From: Ensifer oleiphilus | GTDB lineage: Bacteria; Pseudomonadota; Alphaproteobacteria; Rhizobiales; Rhizobiaceae | DNA length: 64,000 nucleotides | Direction: 5' to 3' | NCBI RefSeq assembly: GCF_013371465.1 | Contig: NZ_JABWDU010000002.1 | Span: forward strand, 475,666-539,665 | Shown: positions 9,230 through 17,851 of the stretch, piece after piece | Numbering within the stretch: the stretch's first letter is position 1 | Layout: every line of letters begins with the position of its first letter | Program-made: the position numbers and the translations under genes | The notes under the pieces: model-generated | What the model was told of the DNA's origin: nothing | The model's database searches: none | The model's input: only the letters and a program-made list of their open reading frames with translations

Positions 9230-9565
9230 GATCGAACTCCGTTTGGACGCGGCAGGCTCTTACACTGCCTCCGGGCGAAAGCCCACCGTCAACGGGCCTA
9301 TGCCGGGAATGCCGCAAGGCAAACCTCAATATTGCCCCATCACCGCGGTCTGGTCACCCCGGTTTATCGGGTGTTATCGCCCAGTTGGAGCAACTGAACC
9401 AGAACGGCACCAGAATCCTCGCGCGATCAGGATTGGTTGCGTTCCCGGCCTCGCGCTGGATCATTGCGACCAAGTCCGCTGACCTCGAGTTGCACCCTGT
9501 GGAAATCGACGACACGCCCCGCTCCATCGGCGGCCAGAGGCGCCAAGCCGACCAACACCTAACCA

Positions 9566-9593
9566 CCGGCAGCATGCCAGAGCATGCTGCCGG
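9566..9593. repeat. Perfect inverted repeat followed by a second hairpin
   Basis: CCGGCAGCATG-N6-CATGCTGCCGG is a perfect 11-base inverted repeat. Fourteen bases later GCGCCAC-N4-GTGGCGC (9607-9624) forms a second stem. Neither is followed by a T-tract, so they are not standard terminators. They may be part of a transcribed leader or a repeat element. Confidence 0.6.
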
Positions 9594-9672
9594 CGCGCGA
9601 ACCGGAGCGCCACCAGCGTGGCGCCTTACGCATAGCAACAGCACGCACATGACCCTCCGTAGATAGTTCCCG

Positions 9673-9707
9673 CTCCTGACATTCTCCTGACAGAACGGTG
9701 TCAGGAG
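9673..9707 (+). promoter_or_regulatory. Operator cluster with three CTCCTGACA boxes
   Basis: CTCCTGACA occurs twice in direct orientation (9673-9681, 9684-9692) and once inverted (9699-9707). The last two form a perfect palindrome with a six-base centre. The cluster lies about 80 bases upstream of the SnoaL-like gene and the YafY-type regulator, which makes it the likely binding site of that regulator. Binding is an inference from position. Confidence 0.6.
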
Positions 9708-9787
9708 CCCCGTTGTAGTGTCTTCGCTGACGTGAGGGGCTGGCAGCCCCCACGCGAAACGCAAGCAAGCATTCGGGAAAGATTGAG

Positions 9788-10210
9788 ATGACAGACAATG
9801 CCGAACTAACCGCCCTGTTCGATCGCTGGGAGAAGGTGTGGCACGAGGGCCAATACGATCTGGTGCCCGACTGCGTGTGCGAACACTATATCCGCCACGG
9901 TGAAGGCCGCTCCCGCACCGTAGCGCGCGATGCCTACGCAGCCGAGCTCGCCAGGATCAGGCTGGAGCGGCCCGATATTCGTGTCGCCGTCTATGATCAT
10001 GCGTTTCAGGGCGACAGCGCCTGGTTTCGCTTCACCTTCAAGTGGACCGACGTCGCAACGGGCGAGCCCCGCAATCGCGCCGGCATTCAATCCTACAGGA
10101 TCGAAGACGGCAAACTCGCCGAAACCTGGCTTTCGATGCAGCCGCTCGGCTCGACCTGGCCCGATGCAGTCGCGCAGCAGCGCTGGACGAGCCGCGTCAT
10201 GGTCGCGTAA
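9788..10210 (+). CDS. SnoaL-like/NTF2-fold protein
   Basis: The 140-residue product reads as a single NTF2-like domain (LFDRWEKVWHEGQYDLVPDCVCEHYIRHGEG, then WFRFTFKWTDVATGEP and IQSYRIEDGKLAETW). The fold is used by ester cyclases, dehydratases and ketosteroid isomerase-like enzymes, and by uncharacterised stress proteins; the substrate is unknown. A GGGAAAG site precedes the ATG. The YafY-type regulator starts nine bases after its stop, so the two form an operon that is probably autoregulated through the boxes at 9673-9707. Confidence 0.82.
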   Translation: MTDNAELTALFDRWEKVWHEGQYDLVPDCVCEHYIRHGEGRSRTVARDAYAAELARIRLERPDIRVAVYDHAFQGDSAWFRFTFKWTDVATGEPRNRAGIQSYRIEDGKLAETWLSMQPLGSTWPDAVAQQRWTSRVMVA

Positions 10211-10219
10211 ACCGCTTGC

Positions 10220-10912
10220 ATGCGCCGCGCTGACCGTCTTTTCGAGATCATCCAGATATTACGCCGGAGGAAGGCGACGAGGGCGGCTGACCTTGCCGCC
10301 CTTCTGGAAGTGTCCGAACGGACGGTCTATCGCGATATCAGCGACATGATCTCGCGTGGCGTGCCGATCGAGGGAGAAGCCGGCGTCGGATACATCCTGC
10401 GTCCCGGCTTCGATCTGCCGCCGCTGATGTTCAATGAGAACGAGATCGAGGCACTGCTTCTCGGCACGCGCATCGTTCAATCCTGGGCGGATCCCGAATT
10501 GGCGGAAGCGGCAGCCAGCGCCCTCTACAAGATCGGAGAGGTGGTGCCCGACGCCTTGGGCCGGCAACTCGACTTGGTCAATCTCTGGACGCCAGTCGAA
10601 CCTGCCCGCGTACCGATCACCATCGACCAGGCTGCGTTGCGACGCGCCATCCGGGAAAAGCGCAAGGTGCAATTCGTCTATCGTGACCTCGAGGACAGGA
10701 CGAGCGATCGGCGGGTCCGCCCGCTGATCATGGCGTTCTACGGCCACGTCTGGCTGCTTGCGGCATGGTGCGAAACGCGCAACGGCTTTCGCGTCTTCCG
10801 GATCGATCGGATGTCGGACTTCGGTGCACTCGAAGAATATTTCACGACCGAACCGGGGCGAACCGCCGAGGATTTCTTGAAGCAGGATGGCAAGCCACCT
10901 CGCGAACGCTGA
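10220..10912 (+). CDS. YafY-type HTH/WYL-domain transcriptional regulator
   Basis: The 230-residue protein has an N-terminal HTH_11 domain (about 1-55: RADRLFEIIQILRRRKATRAADLA, then VSERTVYRDISDM). A C-terminal WYL domain follows (about 140-215: VQFVYRDL, then HVWLLAAWCETRNGFRVFRIDRM). The signature W-Y-L triplet is W-L-L here. WYL domains sense small ligands or nucleic acids. It is co-transcribed with the SnoaL-like gene and is the natural candidate to bind the CTCCTGACA boxes. Confidence 0.9.
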   Translation: MRRADRLFEIIQILRRRKATRAADLAALLEVSERTVYRDISDMISRGVPIEGEAGVGYILRPGFDLPPLMFNENEIEALLLGTRIVQSWADPELAEAAASALYKIGEVVPDALGRQLDLVNLWTPVEPARVPITIDQAALRRAIREKRKVQFVYRDLEDRTSDRRVRPLIMAFYGHVWLLAAWCETRNGFRVFRIDRMSDFGALEEYFTTEPGRTAEDFLKQDGKPPRER

Positions 10913-11339
10913 CTGCGCTTGCAGACTTGCCGCGGGGTCGTCCACGCCACCCCTTGTCGGATGTCCCTTTGGCCTTGCCCATCATCGTCGAGTTGCCCGA
11001 TCGGGCGGCGCCGTCGATGGACACATCCGTGCTGCCAGCCGATCGGCGAAGGCTTCCCGGCAACCGTAGGGAGACCTTGCAGGCCCTATAAAGCAGCGCC
11101 AGCAGCATCGGCCCATCTCGTGGCCCGGGCATCACGCCCGCCAATTTCTCCCGGATGCGTTCGCGGCGCGGTGCGGGTTAAGCCGGGCGCTGACGACGCC
11201 TGCGACAGTGCCGGGCCGAAACGTGCGAGCGACGGACAGATGTCCCGTCGCTGCCACTTGCGCTCACCGGGAAAAGGCCCGGCATGCATTAAAACAAGGC
11301 GATAGAGCGGTTTCCTGACTCTGTTCGCGATGCAGGCGC
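10913..11339. other. Intergenic, no gene seen
   Basis: About 430 bases between convergent genes (YafY regulator on plus, nucleotidyltransferase on minus). No terminator with a clear T-tract and no conserved frame was found. Confidence 0.45.
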
Positions 11340-12140
11340 TCAACCGGAAAGCCCACCCGGCCGTCGCGCTGCCGGCGGCGCATCGCGGCGGTCGCCGTCG
11401 AACAGCCGCCCTCCGTGGCGTCCGAGCTCATCCTGAGCCAGCGCCACCAACGCATCCGCCTGCCCCTCGCCGGCAAGGCGGAAGGCATCGTCGAAGCGTT
11501 GCGCCAGTTCGGGGTCGAGACGCTGAAGCAGCCGCGGCAGCCATTTGCCTTTGCCCGACCAGTGGCCGCGCCCGAGAAGCGCCAGGTCGCAAAGCGGCTG
11601 GTGAAGGGCAATGGTTATCCCGCGTATCTCCGCCGGCGGCCGCTCGTCCTTCAGGTCGTCAAGCAGGTCGGTGATGTGGTAGCGTAGCGCGTTGCGGCGT
11701 TCTGCCGCCAGCTCGTCCGGCACGCATGACAGCCTTGCCCTTGCCTGCGCCTGCAAGACCTCGCCACGGCCAATGTCCCTGCCGATCACCGTCCCGCCGG
11801 CCACCATGTCGAGCAGTACGGGGTAGCCGCCCGCAACATCCTGATCGACGAACCAGTTCAGCGTCTCGAAATCGTGGACGAATGCCTCCACGGGAAACCC
11901 GCCAGTCGTGAAACTTTCCCGCCAGGCGGCATCCAGCTGCTCATGGAGCACGACAAGATCGATATCGGACGATGGCGTGCCATCGCCGCGCAAGATCGAC
12001 CCGGCAGCGATGGCAAAAAGTGCGTCGGGGTAGCGCTCACCGAGGATCGTTTCGGCCGCAGCAACGGCCTGAATCCGCTGCTCTGCCCTTGCCTCGCCTA
12101 AGGGCAAGCCCGTCTTTCGGTTTCCTACCGCGTCCGCCAT
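11340..12140 (-). CDS. Nucleotidyltransferase domain protein
   Basis: The 266-residue protein has a minimal nucleotidyltransferase motif, AAGSILRGDGTPSSDIDLVVLH (a GS loop followed by DxD), in the first quarter. A helical domain resembling those of aminoglycoside-type or MNT enzymes follows. Such enzymes transfer NMP to a small molecule or a protein. The frame stays open to 12179, but the first 13 codons would lie inside the ftsZ2 terminator, so Met at 12140 is the better start. The substrate is unknown and no HEPN partner is adjacent. Confidence 0.75.
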   Translation of the reverse strand: MADAVGNRKTGLPLGEARAEQRIQAVAAAETILGERYPDALFAIAAGSILRGDGTPSSDIDLVVLHEQLDAAWRESFTTGGFPVEAFVHDFETLNWFVDQDVAGGYPVLLDMVAGGTVIGRDIGRGEVLQAQARARLSCVPDELAAERRNALRYHITDLLDDLKDERPPAEIRGITIALHQPLCDLALLGRGHWSGKGKWLPRLLQRLDPELAQRFDDAFRLAGEGQADALVALAQDELGRHGGRLFDGDRRDAPPAARRPGGLSG

Positions 12141-12156
12141 ATCCGTCTCCGCATAA

Positions 12157-12195
12157 AAAATCCTCCCGGAGGCTGTCATCGCACGGGAGGATTTT
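12157..12195 (-). terminator. Rho-independent terminator of ftsZ2
   Basis: A perfect 12-base stem (AAAATCCTCCCG at 12157-12168 with CGGGAGGATTTT at 12184-12195) is followed on the minus strand by a run of six T. It lies about 60 bases downstream of the ftsZ2 stop and separates that gene from the nucleotidyltransferase gene. The A-run on the other side could also make it work weakly on the plus strand. Confidence 0.9.
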
Positions 12196-12253
12196 CAACG
12201 AAAGAGAGAAGACACCGACACCGCAACAACCTGCGGCGCGTGGCGCCGAACCG

Positions 12254-13294
12254 TTACTGCAGCGTGCGCGTCGGCACCTGGCCGGGCTGGCCGGCGGTTG
12301 CCGCGGCACCGGCCGGGTCTGCCGCCGAGCGCTGGCCGTCGAGGCCCGTTGCCACCACCGACACGCGGAAAGTGCCGTCGAGCGTGCGGTCGAAGATCGA
12401 GCCGACGACGATGTCGGCCTCGTCGTAGACTTCCTCGCGAATGCGGGTCGCAGCCTCGTCCACCTCGAACAGCGTCATGTCCATGCCGCCGGAGATCGAG
12501 ATCAGCACTCCCTTGGCGCCGCGCATCGACACTTCGTCGAGCAGCGGGTTGGCGATCGCGGCTTCCGCCGCCATCAGCGCGCGGCCTTCGCCGGTCGCCT
12601 CGCCGGTGCCCATCATCGCCCGGCCCATGCCCTTCATGACGGATTTCACGTCGGCGAAGTCGAGGTTGATCAGACCTTCCTTGACGATCAGGTCAGTGAT
12701 GCAGCCGACGCCCGAATAGAGCACGCGGTCGGCGATCACGAAGGCGTCGGCAAAGGTGGTCTTGGCGTCGGCGATGCGGAAGAGGTTCTGGTTGGGGATG
12801 ACGATGACGGTATCAGCCGCTTCGCGCAGGCGCTCGATGCCCTCTTCAGCCGTCTGCATGCGGCGCTTGCCTTCAAAGCTGAACGGCTTGGTGACGACGC
12901 CAACCGTCAGGATGCCGGCCTTGCGGGCTGCAGCCGCAATCACCGGGGCTGCCCCCGTGCCGGTGCCGCCGCCCATGCCGGCGGTGACGAAACACATGTG
13001 CGTACCGCCGAGGTGATCCATGATCTCGTCGATCGATTCTTCCGCGGCTGCCCGCCCGACTTCCGGCAGCGAGCCGGCGCCCAGCCCCTCGGTCACATGC
13101 GCGCCGAGCTGGATCAGCCGCGACGCTTTCGTCATCGCCAGCGCCTGCGCGTCCGTGTTGGCCACGACGAAATCGACACCCTGAAGCCCTTCGGTGATCA
13201 TGTTGTTGATGGCGTTGCCGCCACCGCCGCCGACACCGATGACGGTGATCTTCGGGCGCATCTCGGTGATCGTCGGCTTCTTGAAATCGTTCAT
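12254..13294 (-). CDS. ftsZ2: FtsZ2-type short FtsZ paralogue
   Basis: The 346-residue protein is a complete FtsZ GTPase core. It has [15 protein letters not shown] at the N-terminus, the tubulin signature [13 protein letters not shown] (about 108-120), the T7 loop [11 protein letters not shown] with catalytic acids, and the C-terminal domain to about residue 320. It lacks the long linker and the conserved C-terminal peptide that recruits FtsA and other partners, and ends in a short [13 protein letters not shown] tail. This matches the short FtsZ2 of Sinorhizobium, which was dispensable there. The start at 13294 has AGGAG eight bases upstream. No fts genes are nearby, so this is not the division cluster copy. 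Confidence 0.93.
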   Translation of the reverse strand: MNDFKKPTITEMRPKITVIGVGGGGGNAINNMITEGLQGVDFVVANTDAQALAMTKASRLIQLGAHVTEGLGAGSLPEVGRAAAEESIDEIMDHLGGTHMCFVTAGMGGGTGTGAAPVIAAAARKAGILTVGVVTKPFSFEGKRRMQTAEEGIERLREAADTVIVIPNQNLFRIADAKTTFADAFVIADRVLYSGVGCITDLIVKEGLINLDFADVKSVMKGMGRAMMGTGEATGEGRALMAAEAAIANPLLDEVSMRGAKGVLISISGGMDMTLFEVDEAATRIREEVYDEADIVVGSIFDRTLDGTFRVSVVATGLDGQRSAADPAGAAATAGQPGQVPTRTLQ

Positions 13295-13864
13295 GGCTTT
13301 GTCTCCTAGGGCGAACGCCGCCAAAACAACGGATCGGGGCGAATCGGGCAGCTGTTATTTTAGGAATTGAAAAAAGCCACGGAGAAGGCAAGCGAAAAGG
13401 GGAATGTCACTTTCCACACATGATTTGTCATTTGGCGGATGGGCGGGATTTCAGTCTGCCGACCAGATCGCGGCGACGGACGAATTAAGACAGTTTATCA
13501 AAGACTTGATTTAGCTGCACCGCCGCAACCACCATTTGCCCTCGATCGAGCTGAAAACGCACTCTTCTGGCTTCGACAGGCCGAAATGGCGCGGCGCCAC
13601 TGTTCCTGCTCCCTGTCAATCGGCGAAGCGGGGCTTGGCAGCACCCAAATGGCGCAGACGCGAACTCCAAAATTACGGCGAGGTTTTGCCACCTCACCCC
13701 GACCCTCTCTCCGCCTGCGGGGCGAGGGAGAACCGGAGGCTCCCTGTCTGCCCAACAAGCTGTTCGGCGAGTGCCGCAATGCCCCTTCTCCCCGCTTGGC
13801 GGGGAGAAGGTCCCGGCAGGGGGATGAGGGGCAGCACAGCCAGAAACACCGCCGCGCCCCTTCC
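13295..13864. other. Intergenic with ftsZ2 leader and a RIME-type repeat
   Basis: About 570 bases. The part next to ftsZ2 (13295-13500) is comparatively AT-rich and should hold its promoter. The left flank of the GST gene is occupied by a double-palindrome repeat at 13692-13832. No reading frame here looks real. Confidence 0.5.
13692..13832. repeat. RIME-type double-palindrome repeat
   Basis: Two GC-rich palindromes, CCCTCTCTCCGCC...GGGCGAGGG and CCTTCTCCCCGC...GCGGGGAGAAGG, are separated by about 60 bases. They are bounded by CCTCACCCC on one side and GATGAGGGG on the other, so the whole element is itself an inverted repeat. This is the layout I know for the rhizobial intergenic mosaic element (RIME). 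A second copy lies at 26797-27035. Confidence 0.8.
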
Positions 13865-14473
13865 CTAAGCTTGGAAACTCGGCCGTGCCCGCACGCGCTT
13901 GAGCCAGCGCTGAACGTTTGCGAGATCCTCCGGCACCGCCATGCCGAAGACGTCCCCAAGCCAGGCGCAGACGCCGGCGGTGATATCGGCGATCGAGAAT
14001 GCGTCGCCGGCCAGATACGGCCGACCATCGGCAAGCTCGCGGTCGACCCAGGACCATTTCTTCGGCACCGCCTGCCGCTCGGTCTCGGCAAAAGCTGGAA
14101 ACTGCGTCAGCCGGTCCTTGAAGAAGGCATCCGAATGCAGCGCCACATTGCCGATCGTGCCGAAGATCACCAGCTCGGCGCGCCGGTTCCACATCTCCAC
14201 CTTGGCACGGCCGACGGCGTCGGTTCCGAAAAGCTGCGGCTCGCGATGCGTCTCCTCAAGATAGCGGCAGATGGCGACGCTCTCGGTGATGATGGTGCCG
14301 TCGTCCAGTTCCAGCACCGGGATCTGGCCGAGCGAATTCAGCGCCAGGAAGGCTGGAGCCCTGTGCTCCGCCTTGGAGAAATCGATATCCACCATCGGCA
14401 GCTCGATCCCCTTCTCCGCCATGAAGATGCGTACCCGGTATGAATTCGGTCCCATGCCCTGATAGAGTTTCAT
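13865..14473 (-). CDS. Glutathione S-transferase family protein
   Basis: The 202-residue product has the thioredoxin-like N-terminal domain (MKLYQGMGPNSYRVRIF, LNSLGQIPVLEL, then ESVAICRYLEE at about 63-73, matching the glutathione-binding ES motif). An all-helical C-terminal domain follows (FSIADITAGVCAWL). The likely catalytic residue is the Ser or Tyr in PNSYRV. It conjugates or isomerises electrophiles with glutathione; the substrate is unknown. The start was chosen at 14473 because GGAGG sits seven bases upstream; four extra residues are possible. Confidence 0.9.
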   Translation of the reverse strand: MKLYQGMGPNSYRVRIFMAEKGIELPMVDIDFSKAEHRAPAFLALNSLGQIPVLELDDGTIITESVAICRYLEETHREPQLFGTDAVGRAKVEMWNRRAELVIFGTIGNVALHSDAFFKDRLTQFPAFAETERQAVPKKWSWVDRELADGRPYLAGDAFSIADITAGVCAWLGDVFGMAVPEDLANVQRWLKRVRARPSFQA

Positions 14474-14687
14474 CGCGTCCTCCATCCGCTCGGCGTCAGC
14501 GTCGCCAGCGCTCTCCTGATGCCACCATCATGGCATACCAGTTGTTTTTAGCAACCAGTTTTATTTAACTATATGGTTCGCCGGAGAAGGTCACGGGAAA
14601 CGACGGTGTCAACGTCTCAGACGCGACGACAAGCCGCCTTGAAGACACCAGCCACCGGTGGTCTGTTGCGGCAGACAGGAGACACCG

Positions 14688-14984
14688 ATGCAAATCAGAA
14701 CCCTCGCCCTTTCCGCCATCGCGCTTTTCAGCGCCGGCGCGTCCCATGCCGCGCTCGCGCCGAACTACCAGCGCGCCAACGAGTTGACCGCCGTCATCAC
14801 CGCGGTCGCCGAGGCGGTGGCGACACATCCGATCGACAAGATCATCCACCAGGGCCGCGATCGTTACGCGGTGGTCGCCGGCAAATGTACTGTTATCGCC
14901 CATATCGTCGACCTGCCGGCAAAGCCGGGGCTGGTCGGGCCAAGGCAGTTCAAGGTGGAGCTCGGCAAGCCCCGTTGCGATTGA
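14688..14984 (+). CDS. Small secreted protein, function unknown
   Basis: The 98-residue product starts with a clear signal peptide (MQIRTLALSAIALFSAGASHA, cleavage after the AxA-type site around residue 21). The mature part is about 77 residues with one Cys. AGGAG is seven bases ahead of the ATG at 14688, better than upstream alternatives. No family is recognised. It is probably periplasmic and stands alone between two minus-strand units. Confidence 0.65.
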   Translation: MQIRTLALSAIALFSAGASHAALAPNYQRANELTAVITAVAEAVATHPIDKIIHQGRDRYAVVAGKCTVIAHIVDLPAKPGLVGPRQFKVELGKPRCD

Positions 14985-15057
14985 GGCCATAAGGTGGGCT
15001 GTCGCGCCGGCGTCGATCGTGTTGATGTTCGCCGCCGCGGCTGTCTGCCCCACTCCC

Positions 15058-16083
15058 TCACAACCGCCAGCCGCTGCTAATCGAAAAATTAGCCTTCTGC
15101 CCAACGGGGATGGCCCTATCGCCATAGGCCTTCAGCGCCTGGCTATCCGGCAGCACCAGTGTTAGCGCAAAGCGTTCACCCTCATAGACGCAGGCCTTGA
15201 CTTCGAGCGGAATACCCTCGGCATCCAGGCGCACATGCTCGGGCCGCACCAACACATCGCGGCGAAGGCCGTCACCCGCGGAGCCGATCGCGTCTCGAAG
15301 CCGCGGCCAGCCGAGCGCCCGCGGCGCATGCTCGGCCACGGGCAGCTTCAGGATCGAGCCGCGGCCAATCAGGCCGCCGACGACAGCGCCTTCCGGCCGG
15401 GCATAGATTTCCGCCGGCGGCGCCATCTGTACCAGCCGTCCCTCCGACATCACGGCGACATCGGTCGCCAGCGCCATCGCTTCCGACTGGTCGTGCGTCA
15501 CATAGATCATCGTCGCACCGGAGCGTTCGTGGAAGATGCGGAAGGTCTCCTCCATCGACTTGCGCAGGTGCTGGTCGAGATTGGCGAGCGGCTCGTCGAG
15601 CAGCACCACGTCGGGTGACGTCACCAGGCAGCGCGCCAGCGCCACCCGCTGCCGCTGCCCGCCGGAAAGCGCTGCCGGCCGGCGCTCGGCGTAATCGGTG
15701 AGTTTCACCAGCGCCAGCGCCTCGCCCACCTTCCGCCGCCAGGTCTCGCCCGAAATGCCGCGCACCTTCAGGGGATAGCCGACATTTTCCGCCACCGTCA
15801 TGTGCGGCCAGAGCGCGTAGGACTGGAACACCATCGCCATGTTGCGCTTTTCCGGCGGCAGCGCCCGTGCGGCATCCGATAGCCGGCGCTCGCCATAGTC
15901 GATCGAGCCGTCCGTCGGCTGCTCGAAGCCGGCGATCATGCGAAGCACCGTGGTCTTGCCGCAGCCCGACGGCCCCAGCAGCGCCAGAAATCCGCCTTCG
16001 CGCACCGTCAGCGAAACGTCGGAGACGGCAGGACGGCCACCGCCGAAATCCTTGGTCAGGTGATTGAGGATCAGTTGCGCCAC
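15058..16083 (-). CDS. ABC transporter ATP-binding protein (FbpC/PotA type)
   Basis: The 341-residue ATPase has Walker A GPSGCGKTT (about 37-45), the Q-loop in VFQSYALWPH, the signature LSGGQRQRVALAR (about 135), Walker B VVLLDEP and the switch His in VTHDQSEAMA. A C-terminal TOBE-type regulatory domain follows (about 240-341). It energises import together with the fused permease directly upstream, whose end overlaps its start by 13 bases. That arrangement is typical of Fe3+, phosphonate and polyamine importers. Confidence 0.92.
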   Translation of the reverse strand: MAQLILNHLTKDFGGGRPAVSDVSLTVREGGFLALLGPSGCGKTTVLRMIAGFEQPTDGSIDYGERRLSDAARALPPEKRNMAMVFQSYALWPHMTVAENVGYPLKVRGISGETWRRKVGEALALVKLTDYAERRPAALSGGQRQRVALARCLVTSPDVVLLDEPLANLDQHLRKSMEETFRIFHERSGATMIYVTHDQSEAMALATDVAVMSEGRLVQMAPPAEIYARPEGAVVGGLIGRGSILKLPVAEHAPRALGWPRLRDAIGSAGDGLRRDVLVRPEHVRLDAEGIPLEVKACVYEGERFALTLVLPDSQALKAYGDRAIPVGQKANFSISSGWRL

Positions 16084-17786
16084 GGCAGCACGCCTTCCGG
16101 TAGATAATTTGCAAGGGTTTCGAGCGCCGCCATCAGCGCCATCACCATGACGACGACCAGCACCGAAAGCGCCGAGGCGAGATCGGACGAGCCGCTGTCG
16201 TCGAGATTGAAGATCGCCACCCCCAGCGTCTGCGTGCCCGCCGACCAGAGCAGCGCCGAGACCGTCAGCTCGTTGGTGGCAATCAGGAAGACGAGGATGA
16301 TCGAAGCGCCCGCGGCCGGCGCCACCAGCGGCAGGATCACGTCGCGCATCCGCCGGAAGAATCCGGCGCCCGACAGCCTTGCCGCCTCCTCCAGTGATGG
16401 GTCCATCTGCAGGAAAGCGCTCATCACAGGCTTCAGGTTAACGGCGAGAAACGAGGAGAAATAGGCGATCAGGATGATCCAGATGGTGCCGTAGAGCGAG
16501 ACGTTGAGGATCGGCAGCGGCGCGGCGAAAGTGAGGATGAAGGCGACCGCCAGCACAATGCCGGGCAGCGCATAGGGAATCTCGATCAGGATCCCGAGCG
16601 TATTGGCAAGCACGCCCTTACGCCGGTTCATGAGATAGGCCGCCGGCAGGGCAACGACCAGCAACCCGAGGGCGGCCGAACTCGCCAGGAACAGCGAATT
16701 GGTAAAGGCGCTCAGCGTCATCGTCTGGCGAAAGAGGATTTCTTCGTAAGCGCGCAGCGACATCGTCTGCCAATTGAGCGGCACGCCATAGGCCGGCACC
16801 AGCGAACTGGCGATGAGTGCTGCAAGCGGCGCCACCAGCACCAGAAACAGGATCGCCGCCAGGCCAAGTTCGACAGCCACACGAAACCGCCCGAGCGAAA
16901 AGGCGGCATTGGCCCCGGAAAGACCTATGATGCGGTAGTCCCGCCCGGAAAGCGCCCGCTGCTGCAGGATCAGCCCGGCGGCGGCAATCGCGGCGATCAG
17001 GCTCGAAAGCAACGCGATCTCGCCGAAGGTGCCCGAGCCGAAGCTTGCGAGCCGCGTATAGATCAGCGTCGGCAGCACCGAGATCCCGGCGGGAATGCCG
17101 AGGATTGCCGGAATGCCGAAATTGCCGACGCCGGAGACGAAGGCGATCGCCGCACCCGCGATCAGCCCGGGGGCGGCCAGTGGTGCGACGATATCGAGAA
17201 AGACGCGAAACGGCGACGCGCCGGAGAGCCTTGCCGCCTCCACGCCGTCGCGCGGTGAGGCTGCGAGCCCCGCCTTCAGCGCCAGGAACACCAGCGGCGC
17301 GTGCTGCACGCCGAGAAGCACCGAGATGCCGAACAGCGAATAGAGCGGCTGCGGACTGCCGAGCGGCGGCGCGATGCCCAGCGTCTTCAGAAGTGGACTT
17401 GCCGGCCCTGTCATCTCCACCCAGGCAAGCGCCGTCACCTGCGGCGGGATCATCATCGGCAGCATGAAGGCGAAACTCAAGGTGAGCTTGCCCCTGATAT
17501 CGGTCAGCGAAACGGAAAAGGCAAAGAGCGCGCCGATCACGACAGAGATCAGCATGCCGCCGGTCGCCGTCAGCAATGTGTTGCGGATGGCCGCATAGGT
17601 CGCGGGCTCGGTCAACACGCCGATCGAATTGCCGCTGACCAACCCCGCGAAGCCGGCTTTGACAAGGCTGATGAGCGGCAGCGCACAAAGGAGGAAAAGG
17701 CAGGCGAGCACGAAGGGCACGAGCCAACGCGGCTCGCCGGCCGGCGATGCACCCGGCTTCACGCGGCTGGTGCGAGCCACAGCCAT
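16071..17786 (-). CDS. ABC transporter permease, two fused permease domains (FbpB type)
   Basis: The 571-residue inner-membrane protein contains two consecutive binding-protein-dependent permease domains. Each has an EAA loop: EAARLSGASPFRVFLDIVAPL in the first half and EEAARLSGAGFFRRMRDVILPL in the second. About twelve hydrophobic segments are visible. An upstream Met at 17843 is in frame, but the sequence it would translate is the terminator at 17794-17821. I therefore prefer Met at 17786, although no good ribosome site precedes it. The fused form is typical of FbpB-like iron or 2-aminoethylphosphonate importers. Confidence 0.88.
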   Translation of the reverse strand: MAVARTSRVKPGASPAGEPRWLVPFVLACLFLLCALPLISLVKAGFAGLVSGNSIGVLTEPATYAAIRNTLLTATGGMLISVVIGALFAFSVSLTDIRGKLTLSFAFMLPMMIPPQVTALAWVEMTGPASPLLKTLGIAPPLGSPQPLYSLFGISVLLGVQHAPLVFLALKAGLAASPRDGVEAARLSGASPFRVFLDIVAPLAAPGLIAGAAIAFVSGVGNFGIPAILGIPAGISVLPTLIYTRLASFGSGTFGEIALLSSLIAAIAAAGLILQQRALSGRDYRIIGLSGANAAFSLGRFRVAVELGLAAILFLVLVAPLAALIASSLVPAYGVPLNWQTMSLRAYEEILFRQTMTLSAFTNSLFLASSAALGLLVVALPAAYLMNRRKGVLANTLGILIEIPYALPGIVLAVAFILTFAAPLPILNVSLYGTIWIILIAYFSSFLAVNLKPVMSAFLQMDPSLEEAARLSGAGFFRRMRDVILPLVAPAAGASIILVFLIATNELTVSALLWSAGTQTLGVAIFNLDDSGSSDLASALSVLVVVMVMALMAALETLANYLPEGVLPWRN

Positions 17787-17793
17787 ATTCGAA

Positions 17794-17821
17794 AAACGCA
17801 GCCAGCGGGGCCGGCTGCGTT
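17794..17821 (-). terminator. Intra-operon terminator between binding protein and permease
   Basis: On the minus strand AAACGCAGCC pairs with GGCTGCGTTT (perfect 10-base arms), directly followed by further T. It begins about 30 bases after the binding-protein stop. A leaky terminator here would give more binding protein than permease, a common design in ABC importers. Confidence 0.85.
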
Positions 17822-17851
17822 TGGTTTCACCCTGTTTCGACATTCAGGCGA

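Larger units (their letters stand above)
9230..9787. other. Intergenic with several inverted repeats
   Basis: About 560 bases with no credible gene. It contains two neighbouring hairpins (9566-9593 and 9607-9624) and the CTCCTGACA operator cluster (9673-9707), described separately. The open frames here run antisense to each other and lack ribosome sites. Confidence 0.5.

Noticed and set aside
11340-12140. Nucleotidyltransferase as an MNT/HEPN toxin-antitoxin pair
   Set aside because: The nucleotidyltransferase is larger than MNT antitoxins and has no adjacent HEPN gene; the HEPN-like gene at 38.8 kb is far away.
11972-13309. Plus-strand open frame of 445 codons antisense to ftsZ2
   Set aside because: The minus strand encodes a complete FtsZ core with terminator and ribosome site.
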